DNA from: Deltaproteobacteria bacterium
Lineage (GTDB): Bacteria; Desulfobacterota; Binatia; UBA1149; SPBQ01
Reading direction: 5' to 3'
Assembly (NCBI GenBank): GCA_029262375.1
Contig: JAJCZM010000044.1
Coordinates: 1 to 64,000, forward strand
Length of the DNA: 64,000 nt
Within the stretch, counting starts at the first letter, position 1; each line of letters opens with the position of its first letter. A program made the translations under genes and the position numbers. Positions 9,901-19,128 of this stretch are shown piece after piece. Under the pieces are notes generated by a model. That model searched no databases and was not told the origin of the DNA. It was given only the letters and a program-made list of their open reading frames with translations.

Positions 9901-12225
9901 CTAATTGAACGCCTCCACGAGCTCGATGAGGTCGTTGTCGCGCAGGCACGCGAACATATGCCCCTTCACCTCTTCGATCGTATCGAGGCGTAGGAGTTCC
10001 TCGGCAACGCGCTCCGCGTCAGCCTTGTTGATGCTGCGAATCAGCTTCTTTATCACGGGGATGTACATCGACCCCATACTGAGCTCGTCTATTCCGACGC
10101 CGACGAGAAACAACGTACAAAGCGGATTCCCTGCCATCTCGCCGCACATGGCGACAGTTCGGCCGCATTCTCGCGCCGCGTCCACGACCATCTTGATCGA
10201 CTGCAGAACCGCCGGATGCAGCGGCTCGTACATCGGCGCGACGCGGCGATTGTCGCGATCGACGGCCAATGTGTACTGGATCAGGTCGTTCGTACCGATC
10301 GAGACAAAGTCCACCTCGCGCATGATCGTGCGCGCGCGCAGCACGGCTGCGGGTACTTCGATCATCGCTCCGAGTTCCACCCCGATGGGCGGTTTGACCC
10401 CACTAGCAGCAAGATCGGCGACGCACTCGGCGTAGATCTCCTTGACGCGGCGAATCTCTTCGACGCTGGTGATCATCGGGAACATGATTCGCAGCGGTGC
10501 CTCACCCGCAGCGCGTAGAATCGCGCGAAGCTGCTCCTGGAACACGCTTTCTTCGGTCAGAGAGATGCGGATCGAGCGCCAGCCAAGGAACGGATTCTGC
10601 TCTCGATCGCGGCTCACGTACGCCGGATATTTGTCCGCGCCGATGTCGAGCGTACGGATCGTCACCGGTCGATCACCCATACGATCGATCAACGAGTAGT
10701 ACAGTGCGACCTGCTCATCTTCGCTGGGAAAGTCTCGGTAGGACATGAACGGGAGTTCCGTTCGGAACAACCCGACGCCCTCCGCACCGTGCAGGTTGGC
10801 GTACTCGATGTCTCCTAGAAGTCCGATGTTCGCGAGCAGCGGGACCCGGTAGCCGTCGAGCGTTTCGGCCGGAAGATCGGTGATGTCTTCGAGGTCACGC
10901 TGGAAGTTTTGGAACTGCTCGTCGATGCGCCGGTACTCGTCGAGGATCTCTACGGTCGGCCGCACGTACACGGTGCCGGTGTTCCCGTCGACGATGAGAC
11001 TGTCGCCCTCGCGACAGGCATTCATCAAACCTTCGGCGCCGACGACCGTCGGAATCTCTAATGATTTCGCAAGGATAGCTGCGTGCGATGTCTCACCGCC
11101 CGCGCCCGTGACGATCGCGCGCAGACGCGAATGCTCGACGACCGCAAGATCGGAGAGCGTCAGTTCGCCCGCTACCAGGACCGCGTCGTTATCAACGTTG
11201 AGGTCCTGATGCGTCACTCCGATCAGATGCCCGAGAATACGCTGCCCGGCATCGCGCACATCGACCGCACGCTCGCGCAGATAGCTATCGGGAAGCTTCT
11301 CGAAACGGTTGACGTATTCCGCGACCACCGTGCGAAGCGCAGACTCGGCGGCGAGGCCGTTCTCAATCTCTTCCCGAACCTGCGCCGAGAACGAGACGTC
11401 CTCGATGACCATTCGAAGCGCTTCATAGATGGCGCCACCGACTTCGGGCACGAGCACGCGCATGCGCTTGCGGGCTCGTTCAACGTCTTCGATGCTGCGC
11501 TTGAGTGCTTCCTCGAAGCGCGCGATATCGGCCTTCGCGTCCTCGCACTGATGGATCGCGACGGCATCGAGATCCGCCGGCGGCACGACAACATGTGCGC
11601 GCCCGATTCCAATTCCGGGTGACACGCCCTGCCCGGTAAGGCGTACGAGGTCGTCGAGCGGCGCCCTTGTATCGGTCGCCCGGGTCGATGCTTCGTAGGC
11701 CTCGAGTCTACGAATCGCGCGTACCATGTTGCGCCGATACACCTCGCGCTCAGCCTCTTCGCGCTGTAATCTTTTCGTGAGGTCGGCGTGCACCATGACC
11801 GCCCGAACATGTCCGGCGACAGCCTTCAGTGCGGTGATCTCGTCTTCGACGAAGCGGCGTCGCCGCCTTGCCTGCAATACGAGAACGCCGAGAATCGCTT
11901 TGCCGTCGCCAACAGGCACGCCGAGAAAGGCATGGTATTTTTCTTCTACGAGCTCGGGGAAGAACTTGAAGCGTTTATGCTGCAGCGCGTCTTCGACGTT
12001 GACCGGCGCCCGCTCCTCGACGACCAGCCCGCACAGCCCCTCGTCGATCTTCATGGTGATGCGGCCAATGGACCGCGCGGGAAGGCCGGCAGTAGCCGCC
12101 AAACTCAGGATGTCGGACTCGGGATCGAAGTTGTAAAGCGAGCAAACCTCGCAATCCATGGCGACGGCGACGAGCCGTACTACGCCCTCGAGGGCCTCTT
12201 GGTGGTCCTCGGTACGGCCAAGCAA
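9901..12225 (-). CDS. ptsP: PEP-protein phosphotransferase PtsP (GAF-EI, nitrogen PTS)
   Basis: Enzyme I-Ntr: autophosphorylates from PEP and passes phosphate to NPr-type proteins in a regulatory PTS. 774 residues from TTG 12225. An N-terminal GAF sensor domain (about 8-155, DCEVCSLYNFDPESD, HAFLGVPVGDGKAILGVLV) is followed by the EI N-domain (about 190-320). The phosphohistidine loop is GGETSHAAILAKS near residue 380. The C-terminal PEP-binding barrel has VGLFRTELPFM, SIGTNDLIQYTLAVDR and a MCGEMAGNP Cys near residue 698. The start is odd: the frame stays open to a stop at 12337-12339 and its sequence LQLLEDITV looks like the missing first GAF helix, but no ATG/GTG/TTG lies there. No other PTS gene is in the window. 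Confidence 0.95.
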   Translation of the reverse strand: MLGRTEDHQEALEGVVRLVAVAMDCEVCSLYNFDPESDILSLAATAGLPARSIGRITMKIDEGLCGLVVEERAPVNVEDALQHKRFKFFPELVEEKYHAFLGVPVGDGKAILGVLVLQARRRRRFVEDEITALKAVAGHVRAVMVHADLTKRLQREEAEREVYRRNMVRAIRRLEAYEASTRATDTRAPLDDLVRLTGQGVSPGIGIGRAHVVVPPADLDAVAIHQCEDAKADIARFEEALKRSIEDVERARKRMRVLVPEVGGAIYEALRMVIEDVSFSAQVREEIENGLAAESALRTVVAEYVNRFEKLPDSYLRERAVDVRDAGQRILGHLIGVTHQDLNVDNDAVLVAGELTLSDLAVVEHSRLRAIVTGAGGETSHAAILAKSLEIPTVVGAEGLMNACREGDSLIVDGNTGTVYVRPTVEILDEYRRIDEQFQNFQRDLEDITDLPAETLDGYRVPLLANIGLLGDIEYANLHGAEGVGLFRTELPFMSYRDFPSEDEQVALYYSLIDRMGDRPVTIRTLDIGADKYPAYVSRDREQNPFLGWRSIRISLTEESVFQEQLRAILRAAGEAPLRIMFPMITSVEEIRRVKEIYAECVADLAASGVKPPIGVELGAMIEVPAAVLRARTIMREVDFVSIGTNDLIQYTLAVDRDNRRVAPMYEPLHPAVLQSIKMVVDAARECGRTVAMCGEMAGNPLCTLFLVGVGIDELSMGSMYIPVIKKLIRSINKADAERVAEELLRLDTIEEVKGHMFACLRDNDLIELVEAFN

Positions 12226-12357
12226 TACCGTAATATCTTCAAGCAGTTGCAGCTGACGAGAGCCACCCTTAGGCGCTCCGGAATGGGCTGTTGTTTTGTC
12301 AGTCGCGATCGCGATACTCCCGAATTGCGGATCATACTAGCACCTCCGCCCTGGTGC

Positions 12358-13158
12358 TCAACGCGACTGTGGGGGCCGCGGGCCTCGGATGCTGCCGCCG
12401 TCGGCAGTCTCGAGGGCACCCGTGATGAGATCGCGAACGTGACGCTTTGCCCGCGCCGCGGCTCGCTCGATCGGATCTCCCCACGCCAGCGCGCTGGCGA
12501 CGGCAGAGGCGTATGCGCAGCCGGTACCATGCATCGGTGCGCCGGGGATACGCGTGCCTTTGAGGACGCGCATTCGACGGCCATCCCAAACAACATCGTC
12601 AGCGCTACCCGCCAGATGGCCGCCCTTCACGATCGCAGCGCTAGCACCCAGCGCAACCAACGCGCGCGCCGCAGCCTGCATGTCTTGCCGCGTGCGCAGC
12701 TGCGATCCAGTCCATCCGGTCAATGTCGCGGCCTCGTCCAAGTTCGCAGTGACGCAAGTCGCTAGCGGCAGGAGCTCCGAGATGAGCCGAGCACCTACGC
12801 CGCGCCCGGCAAGCCTCGCCCCGCGCGTCGCACGCAAGACGGGATCCACGACGACGGCGACTTCGTACTGATCGAGAACGCGAGCGACCACGGAGACGGC
12901 GGCAGCCGTCGGGAGCATTCCGACCTTGACGACGTCCACCGCCATCGAGTCGAGAACCGCGTGCAGCTGATCGCGGATGAGCGCGGGGGCGACCGAGTGA
13001 ACCGTCGCAACGCGTGCCGCGGTCTGAACGGTCAATGCGGTAACGACGGACGCCGGCTGCCCACCGAAGGCCTCGATCGTGCGGATGTCGGCTTGAATGC
13101 CTGCACCGGCCGTCGGGTCGGATCCGCCCACGGCCAATACACAAGGCGAGCGCCTCAC
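12358..13158 (-). CDS. thiD: Hydroxymethylpyrimidine (phosphate) kinase
   Basis: Phosphorylates HMP-P to HMP-PP for thiamine synthesis. 266 residues from GTG 13158, which overlaps the stop of the upstream aminotransferase gene (GTGA). Family signatures: VLAVGGSDPTAGAGIQADI at the N-terminus with the substrate-binding SDPTAGAG, VVVDPVLRATRGARL, IVKGGHLAG and the anion-hole/catalytic MHGTGCAYASAVAS near residue 225, where Cys is typical of ThiD. The C-terminus is slightly long and ends in a Pro/Arg-rich tail. Translational coupling to a DegT-type aminotransferase is not a usual thiamine arrangement. No other thi gene is nearby, so it may act in salvage. Confidence 0.93.
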   Translation of the reverse strand: MRRSPCVLAVGGSDPTAGAGIQADIRTIEAFGGQPASVVTALTVQTAARVATVHSVAPALIRDQLHAVLDSMAVDVVKVGMLPTAAAVSVVARVLDQYEVAVVVDPVLRATRGARLAGRGVGARLISELLPLATCVTANLDEAATLTGWTGSQLRTRQDMQAAARALVALGASAAIVKGGHLAGSADDVVWDGRRMRVLKGTRIPGAPMHGTGCAYASAVASALAWGDPIERAAARAKRHVRDLITGALETADGGSIRGPRPPQSR

Positions 13159-14357
13159 GCGTTCTCTTCCAGCGCCGCGCAGAGCACGCTACTGACCGTC
13201 TCCACCTGCGAATCCGAGAGCGACGGGTAAATCGGAAGACATAGGACGCGTTCTGCCGCCTTTTCACTATGCGGCAGCGAACCGGCCTCGTAGCCGAGAT
13301 CGACGAAACAGGGCTGAAGATGCAGCGGGATCGGGTAAAAGACGCGCGTTTCAACGCCGGCCTTCAACATGCTCGTCGCGACGCCGTCGCGGTCGGCGCC
13401 GGGGCGCACCGTGAACTGATGGTACACCTGGCCCTGCGCCTCGGGCGGTAACGTCACGAGTCCGGCGTCGCAGACGCCCGCCAGCAAACGACGGTACGAG
13501 GCGGCGATTGCGCGACGCCGCTGCGTCCACTCGGAAAGATACGGCAGCTTCGCATTCAGATACGCGGCCTCTATCTCGCCCAGTCGCGCGTTCATTCCAA
13601 CACTCGAATGAAGATAGCCACCGGCCGCTGCGCCATGGGTTCGCAGGGCACGCAGTCGCTGGGCGAGTGCGCCATCGTTGGTGGTCAGCATTCCGCCGTC
13701 ACCCGCACCACCCAGATTCTTGGTCGGATAGAAAGAGAAACACCCGACCTCGCCGAGACTCCCCACCCTCCCGGCGTCGCCGGTTGCGCAAAGAGCCTGC
13801 GCGGCGTCCTCGACGATGACCGGCGGATCCTCGAGGCCGGGCAGGTCTTGAAGAAAACGTCGCAAGCCTGCGATGTCTGCAGGCAATCCGTATAGATGCA
13901 CGGGCAGGATGGCCTTGATCGGACTGCGCGAGCGTCGATCCATCAGTCGCCCGTCGCGCAGCTCCAGCGTCGTACCGATCGCCTTTTCTAGCTCGCTGGG
14001 CCCGAGATTGAGCGTCGCCGCATCGACGTCGATGAAACTCGGCGTTGCACCGGCCATGACCACGGCGCCTGCGGTGGCGAAAAACGTAAAAGCAGGGACT
14101 ACAACGGCATCGCCGGCACCCACGCCCAGCGCCATGAGTGCGAGCAGCAAGGCATCGCTACCCGACGCGCAGGCAATCGCGTTCTCGCAGCCAGTCGAGT
14201 CTGCGAGCGAGGCCTCGAGAGCTTCCGCCTCGGGACCGAGCACGAAACGCTGCGAATCGAGAACTCTCTCGATTCTCGCCATTGCGTCGTCACGGACGAC
14301 GGCGTGGTCGCTTGCCAAGCCTAGGAACGGGACCGATTCGTTGGGTGCGTCAGCCAT
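13155..14357 (-). CDS. DegT/DnrJ/EryC1/StrS family PLP aminotransferase
   Basis: PLP-dependent sugar aminotransferase family, 400 residues, ATG start at 14357. The fold-type I signatures are GSDALLLALMALGVGAGDAVVVP, the ring-stacking VEDAAQALCA with its cofactor Asp, and the Schiff-base Lys in FSFYPTKNLGGAGDGG near residue 195. The C-terminal MNARLGEIEAAYLNAKLPYL segment is also typical. Such enzymes aminate keto-sugars for surface polysaccharides, but no sugar-nucleotide genes are adjacent, so the substrate is unknown. It is flanked by the sirtuin gene upstream (2 bp gap) and thiD downstream (4-base overlap), implying a sirtuin-aminotransferase-thiD operon. Confidence 0.93.
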   Translation of the reverse strand: MADAPNESVPFLGLASDHAVVRDDAMARIERVLDSQRFVLGPEAEALEASLADSTGCENAIACASGSDALLLALMALGVGAGDAVVVPAFTFFATAGAVVMAGATPSFIDVDAATLNLGPSELEKAIGTTLELRDGRLMDRRSRSPIKAILPVHLYGLPADIAGLRRFLQDLPGLEDPPVIVEDAAQALCATGDAGRVGSLGEVGCFSFYPTKNLGGAGDGGMLTTNDGALAQRLRALRTHGAAAGGYLHSSVGMNARLGEIEAAYLNAKLPYLSEWTQRRRAIAASYRRLLAGVCDAGLVTLPPEAQGQVYHQFTVRPGADRDGVATSMLKAGVETRVFYPIPLHLQPCFVDLGYEAGSLPHSEKAAERVLCLPIYPSLSDSQVETVSSVLCAALEENA

Positions 14358-14359
14358 TG

Positions 14360-15133
14360 CTACCGGTGAATGCCCGACTCGGTGACAATACGCGACATCG
14401 ACTCGCCGGCCGCACCGTGCACGAGAACCGTTGCCTGCGGATCTAGCTGGGTGGGCTCGCGATTGACGATGACCAAGGGCGCCCCCGAGCGAACTGCCAT
14501 CTCCGGCACGCCGGCCGCGGGATAAACGACCAACGACGAGCCGATCACGATCATGAGGTCACACTGCGCGGCGGCGGAAAAGGCCGCTGCCGTTTCCTTC
14601 TCGGGCATCGCCTGACCGAAGGAGATCGTCGCCGGTTTCAAACGCCCGGCGCAGCCGTCGCAGGCCGGCGTCGCATCGCCGCCCAGTATGCGGTCGTGGA
14701 TGGTCGCACGATCGTGTTCCATGCCGCAGTCGATGCACTTGGCACGCATGGCGGAGCCATGAATCTCGATCGTCCGCTCGTCGCTACTGCCCGCACGTTG
14801 ATGCAAACCATCGACATTCTGGGTCACGAGGCACAGCAATTTGGCCGCCCGTTCGATCTCTACGACGGCTTGGTGGGCGGCGTTGGGTTCGGCATCGCGC
14901 ATCACCGGATACGATTGGGTGGCGATATCCCAGTAGGTCTTGCGGGTATCGGCGCTGGCGCAGAAGCGATCATAGGTCAGCTGACTTGGGTCGTAACGAT
15001 CCCAAAGGCCGCCGGGTGAGCGAAAATCGGGGATTCCGGACTCGGTAGAAATGCCCGCGCCGGTCAAAATGACGACACGCTCGGCGCTTGCGAGCAGTCC
15101 GGCGGCCAGCTGGCAGGGGTCGTCGGCGGACAT
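14360..15133 (-). CDS. cobB: NAD-dependent protein deacylase (sirtuin, Sir2/CobB type)
   Basis: Removes acyl groups from protein lysines using NAD. 257 residues from ATG 15133. The NAD-binding GAGISTESGIPDFRSPGGLW (about residues 25-44), catalytic TQNVDGLHQRAG with its His (about 104-115), and four zinc cysteines CIDCG...CDGCAG (about 137-163) are all present. GSSLVVYPAAGVPEMA and VIVNREPTQLD complete the Rossmann fold. It is the first gene of the minus-strand sirtuin-aminotransferase-thiD run, divergent from the PBP1A gene. A second, zinc-dependent deacetylase gene lies on the far side of PBP1A. Confidence 0.95.
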   Translation of the reverse strand: MSADDPCQLAAGLLASAERVVILTGAGISTESGIPDFRSPGGLWDRYDPSQLTYDRFCASADTRKTYWDIATQSYPVMRDAEPNAAHQAVVEIERAAKLLCLVTQNVDGLHQRAGSSDERTIEIHGSAMRAKCIDCGMEHDRATIHDRILGGDATPACDGCAGRLKPATISFGQAMPEKETAAAFSAAAQCDLMIVIGSSLVVYPAAGVPEMAVRSGAPLVIVNREPTQLDPQATVLVHGAAGESMSRIVTESGIHR

Positions 15134-15195
15134 GCGCGGACCCTACACACTGCGTTCCCGCCAGCCAAGCCACCGCGCAGCGGTGCCGCAGCGCA

Positions 15196-15224
15196 TTGAC
15201 CGCCCGACCCAGGGTCGATAGGGT
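15196..15224 (+). promoter_or_regulatory. Candidate sigma70 promoter of the PBP1A gene
   Basis: TTGACC (15196-15201), a 17-base spacer, then TAGGGT (15219-15224), lying 22 bases before the PBP1A start at 15246 in the divergent intergenic region. The -35 box matches 5 of 6 consensus bases and the -10 box 3 of 6. Confidence 0.45.
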
Positions 15225-15245
15225 CGTTCATTGGGTTTTCAAGCC

Positions 15246-17606
15246 ATGAAGCGGCTGCGTTGGTTGTTGGTATTAGGGGTTTTGGCCCTGGGGGTTGGTG
15301 CTGGGGCGGTCGCGTTCACGGTGTACGATCAGTATTGGCGATCGCTGCCGCCGATTAGCAATCTGCTGGCTTACGATCCGCCGGTAGCGACCCGAGTTTA
15401 CGCCGACGACGGCCAACTCTCCGGCGAGTTCTTCTTCGAGAAACGCTACCTCACTGCCATCGATAAGATTCCTACCGTAGTTCGCGATGCATTCGTCGCG
15501 GCCGAAGACTCCGAATTCTACGAACATCCCGGGATCGACGTGCGCGGCATTTTGCGCGCGTTCATGGCCAACGTGCAGGCGGGCACCGTGGTGCAGGGCG
15601 GCAGCACCATTACGCAGCAGGTGGTCAAGCAGCTGCTACTCACGCCGGAGCGCAGCTATCGCCGTAAGCTGCGCGAGATCATGCTCTCGGTAAAGCTCGA
15701 ACGGGAGCTGACGAAGGACGAGATCCTCTACCTCTATCTCAACCAGATTTATCTGGGCGACGGCAACTACGGCGTCGGTGCGGCGGCGCGCGCGTACTTC
15801 GGGAAATCCACCGCCGAACTCGACCTCGCCGAAGCGGCGCTGCTGGCCGGGCTGCCAAAGGCGCCGAGCCGCTACTCGCCCACCCGCAATCCCGAGGGCG
15901 CTCTCACGCGCCAACGCTACGTGTTGCGCCGTATGCTCGAAGAAGGCTTCGTCACCACCGGTGCCTATCGCGGCGCGATCCGCAGCGGGCTCAACGTCCT
16001 GGCCAAGGTACGCAGCCGCGCCAAGGTCGGCAGCTACTACACGGAGTACGTTCGTCGGTATTTGGTCGATCGCTTCGGCGAGCGCGCGACCTACTACAAG
16101 GGCTTTCGCGTTCACACGGGCATGAATCTCAAGATGCAGACGTACGCCGAAGCCGCCGTACGTCGCGGCATCGAGCAGCTGGATCTCGACCTCGGCTACC
16201 TTGGCCCGATAAGCCATCTGACCCCCCACGAGATCGACGAACGATTGGAAGCGCAGACCGACCGAGACGACCTCCTCAACATGGAAGAGGGAATCGCGTA
16301 CGACGCGCTCGTAACGGACGTCACCGACAAAACGATCACCGTCACGTTGGGACCGCATGCGTCGGAAGTGGATGTCACTTCCCTGAAGTGGCACGAAGAA
16401 GTCGAGAAGTCGGACCGACAATTCACCGTCGGTGACGTTGTCGAGACAACACCGGTCATCGATGAGAACGGAGCAACGCTACTCGCGCTCACGCAGACAC
16501 CGCAGGTCGAAGCGGCACTGATCGCCATCGACGCTCCCAGCGGTCACGTCAGAGCCATGGTCGGCGGTTACGATTTTGCGCGCAGTCAGTTCAATCGCGC
16601 CACGCAGGCGTACCGGCAGCCCGGATCCGCGTTCAAACCTCTCGTGTACGCGGCCGCGCTCGACAACGGCTACACACCCGCAAGCGTGCTGCTCGACGCC
16701 CCGATCCAATTCGTGGACAACGATGAGATCTGGCGGCCGCAGAACTACAGCCGGCAGTTTTACGGCCCGACCACACTACGCCGCGCACTAGAGAAGTCGC
16801 GCAACGTCGTCACGGTTCGTGTCGTGCAAGACCTGGGCGTAGCGCCGGTCGCAGACTACGTCTCGCGCTTCGGGTTCAAGCGAAAAATCGGCCGCAACCT
16901 CTCGGTCGGCCTAGGCACGTCCGAGGTCACTCTACTCGAACTCACATCGGCATACTCGGTCCTTGCGAACGCCGGGCGCAAAGTGGAACCGATGTTCATC
17001 ACGCGCATCGAAGATTCAGCCGGCAATTTGTTGGATGAGTACAAGGGCAACAATACCGAGATCATGCCTGCGCAAACGGCGTACCTGATCACCAGCATGC
17101 TCGAGGGCGTCGTACAGAACGGCACCGGTCGCAACGTGAAGTCTCTCAACCGCCCGACCGCCGGAAAGACCGGAACTACAAACGATCAGCGCGACGCCTG
17201 GTTCATGGGCTACACGCCCGACGTACTCGCAGGTGTTTGGGTCGGCTACGACGACCAGCGCACACTCGGCGCGTCGGGTACCGGCGGCAAGGTCGCTGCA
17301 CCGATCTGGTTGGACTTCATGAAGCAGGCAACCGCCGACACATCGGTTTCTGATTTCGTGATGCCGAACGGCATCTTGTGCGTGCACGTGGACCCGCAAA
17401 CCGGGCTTCGTGCACGTCACGACAACGTCGATGCCTATCTCGAGTGCTTCCGTCGCGGCACTGAGCCGCGTACGTTCACCCCGATCTGGAAATACGACCC
17501 CGTCCTAGGAACGGAGACATTGGTGACCGACGAAACGGCGGACCCCGTCAACGTGAGAGACGGCGAACCGCTCGCCCCGAAGATAGGTCGTCACATCTTC
17601 CAGTAG
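15246..17606 (+). CDS. mrcA: Penicillin-binding protein 1A (bifunctional GT51/transpeptidase)
   Basis: Class A PBP that polymerises glycan strands and cross-links peptides in the periplasm. 786 residues from ATG 15246; a TTG at 15231 is also in frame. One N-terminal TM helix (WLLVLGVLALGVGAGAVAF) anchors it. The GT51 domain shows EDSEFYEHPGIDVRGI with its catalytic Glu (near 86), GGSTITQQVVKQL, and KDEILYLYLNQIYLGDGNYG. The transpeptidase has SxxK in PGSAFKPLVYAAAL (near 460), SRN in EKSRNVVTVRVV, and KTGTTNDQRDAWFMGYT (near 641). An inserted OB-like region (about 330-430) is typical of PBP1A. Its 3' end overlaps the convergent deacetylase gene by 16 bp. Confidence 0.97.
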   Translation: MKRLRWLLVLGVLALGVGAGAVAFTVYDQYWRSLPPISNLLAYDPPVATRVYADDGQLSGEFFFEKRYLTAIDKIPTVVRDAFVAAEDSEFYEHPGIDVRGILRAFMANVQAGTVVQGGSTITQQVVKQLLLTPERSYRRKLREIMLSVKLERELTKDEILYLYLNQIYLGDGNYGVGAAARAYFGKSTAELDLAEAALLAGLPKAPSRYSPTRNPEGALTRQRYVLRRMLEEGFVTTGAYRGAIRSGLNVLAKVRSRAKVGSYYTEYVRRYLVDRFGERATYYKGFRVHTGMNLKMQTYAEAAVRRGIEQLDLDLGYLGPISHLTPHEIDERLEAQTDRDDLLNMEEGIAYDALVTDVTDKTITVTLGPHASEVDVTSLKWHEEVEKSDRQFTVGDVVETTPVIDENGATLLALTQTPQVEAALIAIDAPSGHVRAMVGGYDFARSQFNRATQAYRQPGSAFKPLVYAAALDNGYTPASVLLDAPIQFVDNDEIWRPQNYSRQFYGPTTLRRALEKSRNVVTVRVVQDLGVAPVADYVSRFGFKRKIGRNLSVGLGTSEVTLLELTSAYSVLANAGRKVEPMFITRIEDSAGNLLDEYKGNNTEIMPAQTAYLITSMLEGVVQNGTGRNVKSLNRPTAGKTGTTNDQRDAWFMGYTPDVLAGVWVGYDDQRTLGASGTGGKVAAPIWLDFMKQATADTSVSDFVMPNGILCVHVDPQTGLRARHDNVDAYLECFRRGTEPRTFTPIWKYDPVLGTETLVTDETADPVNVRDGEPLAPKIGRHIFQ

Positions 17607-18610
17607 CTCGAGAGAGCGCTCGCAGCGCGCTCTCCCCACGCAGTCAGCTCGCCCTCTTCAGCCCTGAACGGCTGCGGTGCGCCCAAGGCGTCCAGTACGT
17701 TTCCAACCGAATCGGCGAGCGCGTCGAGATTGTAGCCGCCCTCCAACAACATCATCAGTCGGCCGTCGGCGCACTCATCGGCAAGATCCACCATCGCGTG
17801 GGTCATGCGCGTATATGCTTCGGAACTCAGCCGCATTGACGCCAACGGATCGGCGACATGCGCGTCGAAGCCGGCCGATACCAACACAAACTGAGGATCG
17901 AAGCACCGCGCTACCGGCAAAATCAGATCGCGATAGGCGGCAACGTACTCGGCATCACCAGCGCCCGCCGGCATCGGAACGTTCACCGTCGTACCGGCGG
18001 CGTCGCCGGAGCCAACTTCCTCGGCGGCGCCGGTTCCGGGATAGAACGGATACTGGTGCAGCGACGCGTACATCACGGACGCATCGCCATAGAAGGAATG
18101 CTGCGTACCGTTTCCGTGATGCACGTCCCAGTCGAGGATGAGTACGCGATCGAGTCCTCGCGTCTCTTTTAGATGGCGCGCGACGATGGCGACATTGTTG
18201 AACAGACAAAATCCCATCGCGCGATCGAACTCGGCGTGATGGCCGGGCGGACGGAGCGCCGCAAATCCGAAATCGACGTCGCGATCACAAACGGCATCCG
18301 CCAGGTCCACCGCCCCGCCGGCCGCCAGCCGCGCAGCCTCGAAGGAGCCTGCCGATGCCGTCGTGTCGCCGTCGAACTGAGTGAACGGCCGACCATCGCT
18401 GGCGGCAACATTCGCCAGATGCTCTGCGGTGTGGACCAACCCGACCTCCGCCTCGTCCGCCTCGCGAGCGGCAACACGCATCAGGTCACGGTAGGGCGCG
18501 GTTTCGAACAACGCCTCGAGTACCTCGAGGCGTTGGGGGCTCTCGGGATGGCCTTCGCCCGGGTCGTGATTGCGAAATCGAGCATCGGTCACTAAAGCCG
18601 TCGTGCGCAT
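17591..18610 (-). CDS. Histone deacetylase-like/acetylpolyamine amidohydrolase
   Basis: Zinc-dependent deacetylase superfamily (class II HDAC-like, AcuC/HdaH type). 339 residues from ATG 18610; the frame extends to 18646 without conserved sequence. Active-site motifs: RPPGHHAEFDRAMGFCLFNN (catalytic His pair, about 117-136), DWDVHHGNGTQHSFYGD (zinc Asp and His, about 155-171), SAGFDAHVADPLASM (zinc Asp) and LLEGGYNLDAL (transition-state Tyr). The opening HDPGEGHPESPQRLEVL loop is typical of the HDAC6-like bacterial group. Substrate may be acetylated protein, polyamine or another amide. It is divergent from tatB-tatC and convergent with PBP1A. Confidence 0.93.
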   Translation of the reverse strand: MRTTALVTDARFRNHDPGEGHPESPQRLEVLEALFETAPYRDLMRVAAREADEAEVGLVHTAEHLANVAASDGRPFTQFDGDTTASAGSFEAARLAAGGAVDLADAVCDRDVDFGFAALRPPGHHAEFDRAMGFCLFNNVAIVARHLKETRGLDRVLILDWDVHHGNGTQHSFYGDASVMYASLHQYPFYPGTGAAEEVGSGDAAGTTVNVPMPAGAGDAEYVAAYRDLILPVARCFDPQFVLVSAGFDAHVADPLASMRLSSEAYTRMTHAMVDLADECADGRLMMLLEGGYNLDALADSVGNVLDALGAPQPFRAEEGELTAWGERAASALSSYWKM

Positions 18611-18741
18611 GCGCGACTCATACCCCCTGGGCAGCCCTCGGAGCAAGTGCGCGCAGTTGACACCCGTCGGTCGTCTCCCTAGCGTGTGATCTCGTTTCCT
18701 ATCGCAACGGCGGTGCGGTTCGGCGTAAAATCGAATTAACC

Positions 18742-19128
18742 ATGTTTGGCATAGGCCCCACCGAACTCATCGTCATCCTGATCATCGCGTTGCTGGTGAT
18801 CGGACCGAAGAAGCTCCCCGATCTCGCCCGCACGCTGGGCCGTGGTATGGCCGAGTTCCGCCGTGCCACGTCCGACATCACCGAAGAATTCGACAATGCA
18901 CGCGTCATGTTCGAGGACGAGGCCAAGCAGGCGGCCAAGGCCACAGCCGCCGACAAGTCGAAGCGGCCGGGTAAGCCCGAGGGCGGCGCGAACGCCGACA
19001 ACAAGCCCGACAAGCCCGACCAGCCCAGCGCAGACGACGATGACGACGATGATGACGATGAGGATGACGGCGATGAGTCGTCGGGCGAGAGAAAGTCGAC
19101 TCGCAGTGAATCGAGCAGCAAGGGCTAA
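18742..19128 (+). CDS. tatB: Twin-arginine translocase TatA/TatB-family subunit, TatB-like
   Basis: Membrane component of the Tat pathway, 128 residues. It opens [20 protein letters not shown], a single TM helix, followed by the hinge [16 protein letters not shown] and an amphipathic helix to about residue 60. The MFxIGxxEL opening and GPxxLP hinge are TatB-like; TatA usually has FGxxKLP. The C-terminal half is low-complexity: a Lys/Ala/Pro stretch, then nine consecutive aspartates in a DDE-rich run (about 97-112). The stop overlaps the tatC start (TAATG), so the two are coupled. No second TatA-type gene is in the window. Confidence 0.9.
   Translation: MFGIGPTELIVILIIALLVIGPKKLPDLARTLGRGMAEFRRATSDITEEFDNARVMFEDEAKQAAKATAADKSKRPGKPEGGANADNKPDKPDQPSADDDDDDDDDEDDGDESSGERKSTRSESSSKG

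Noticed and set aside
11788..12765. 325-residue plus-strand frame spanning ptsP and thiD.
   Set aside because: Crosses two real minus-strand genes and their junction; composition is that of antisense sequence.
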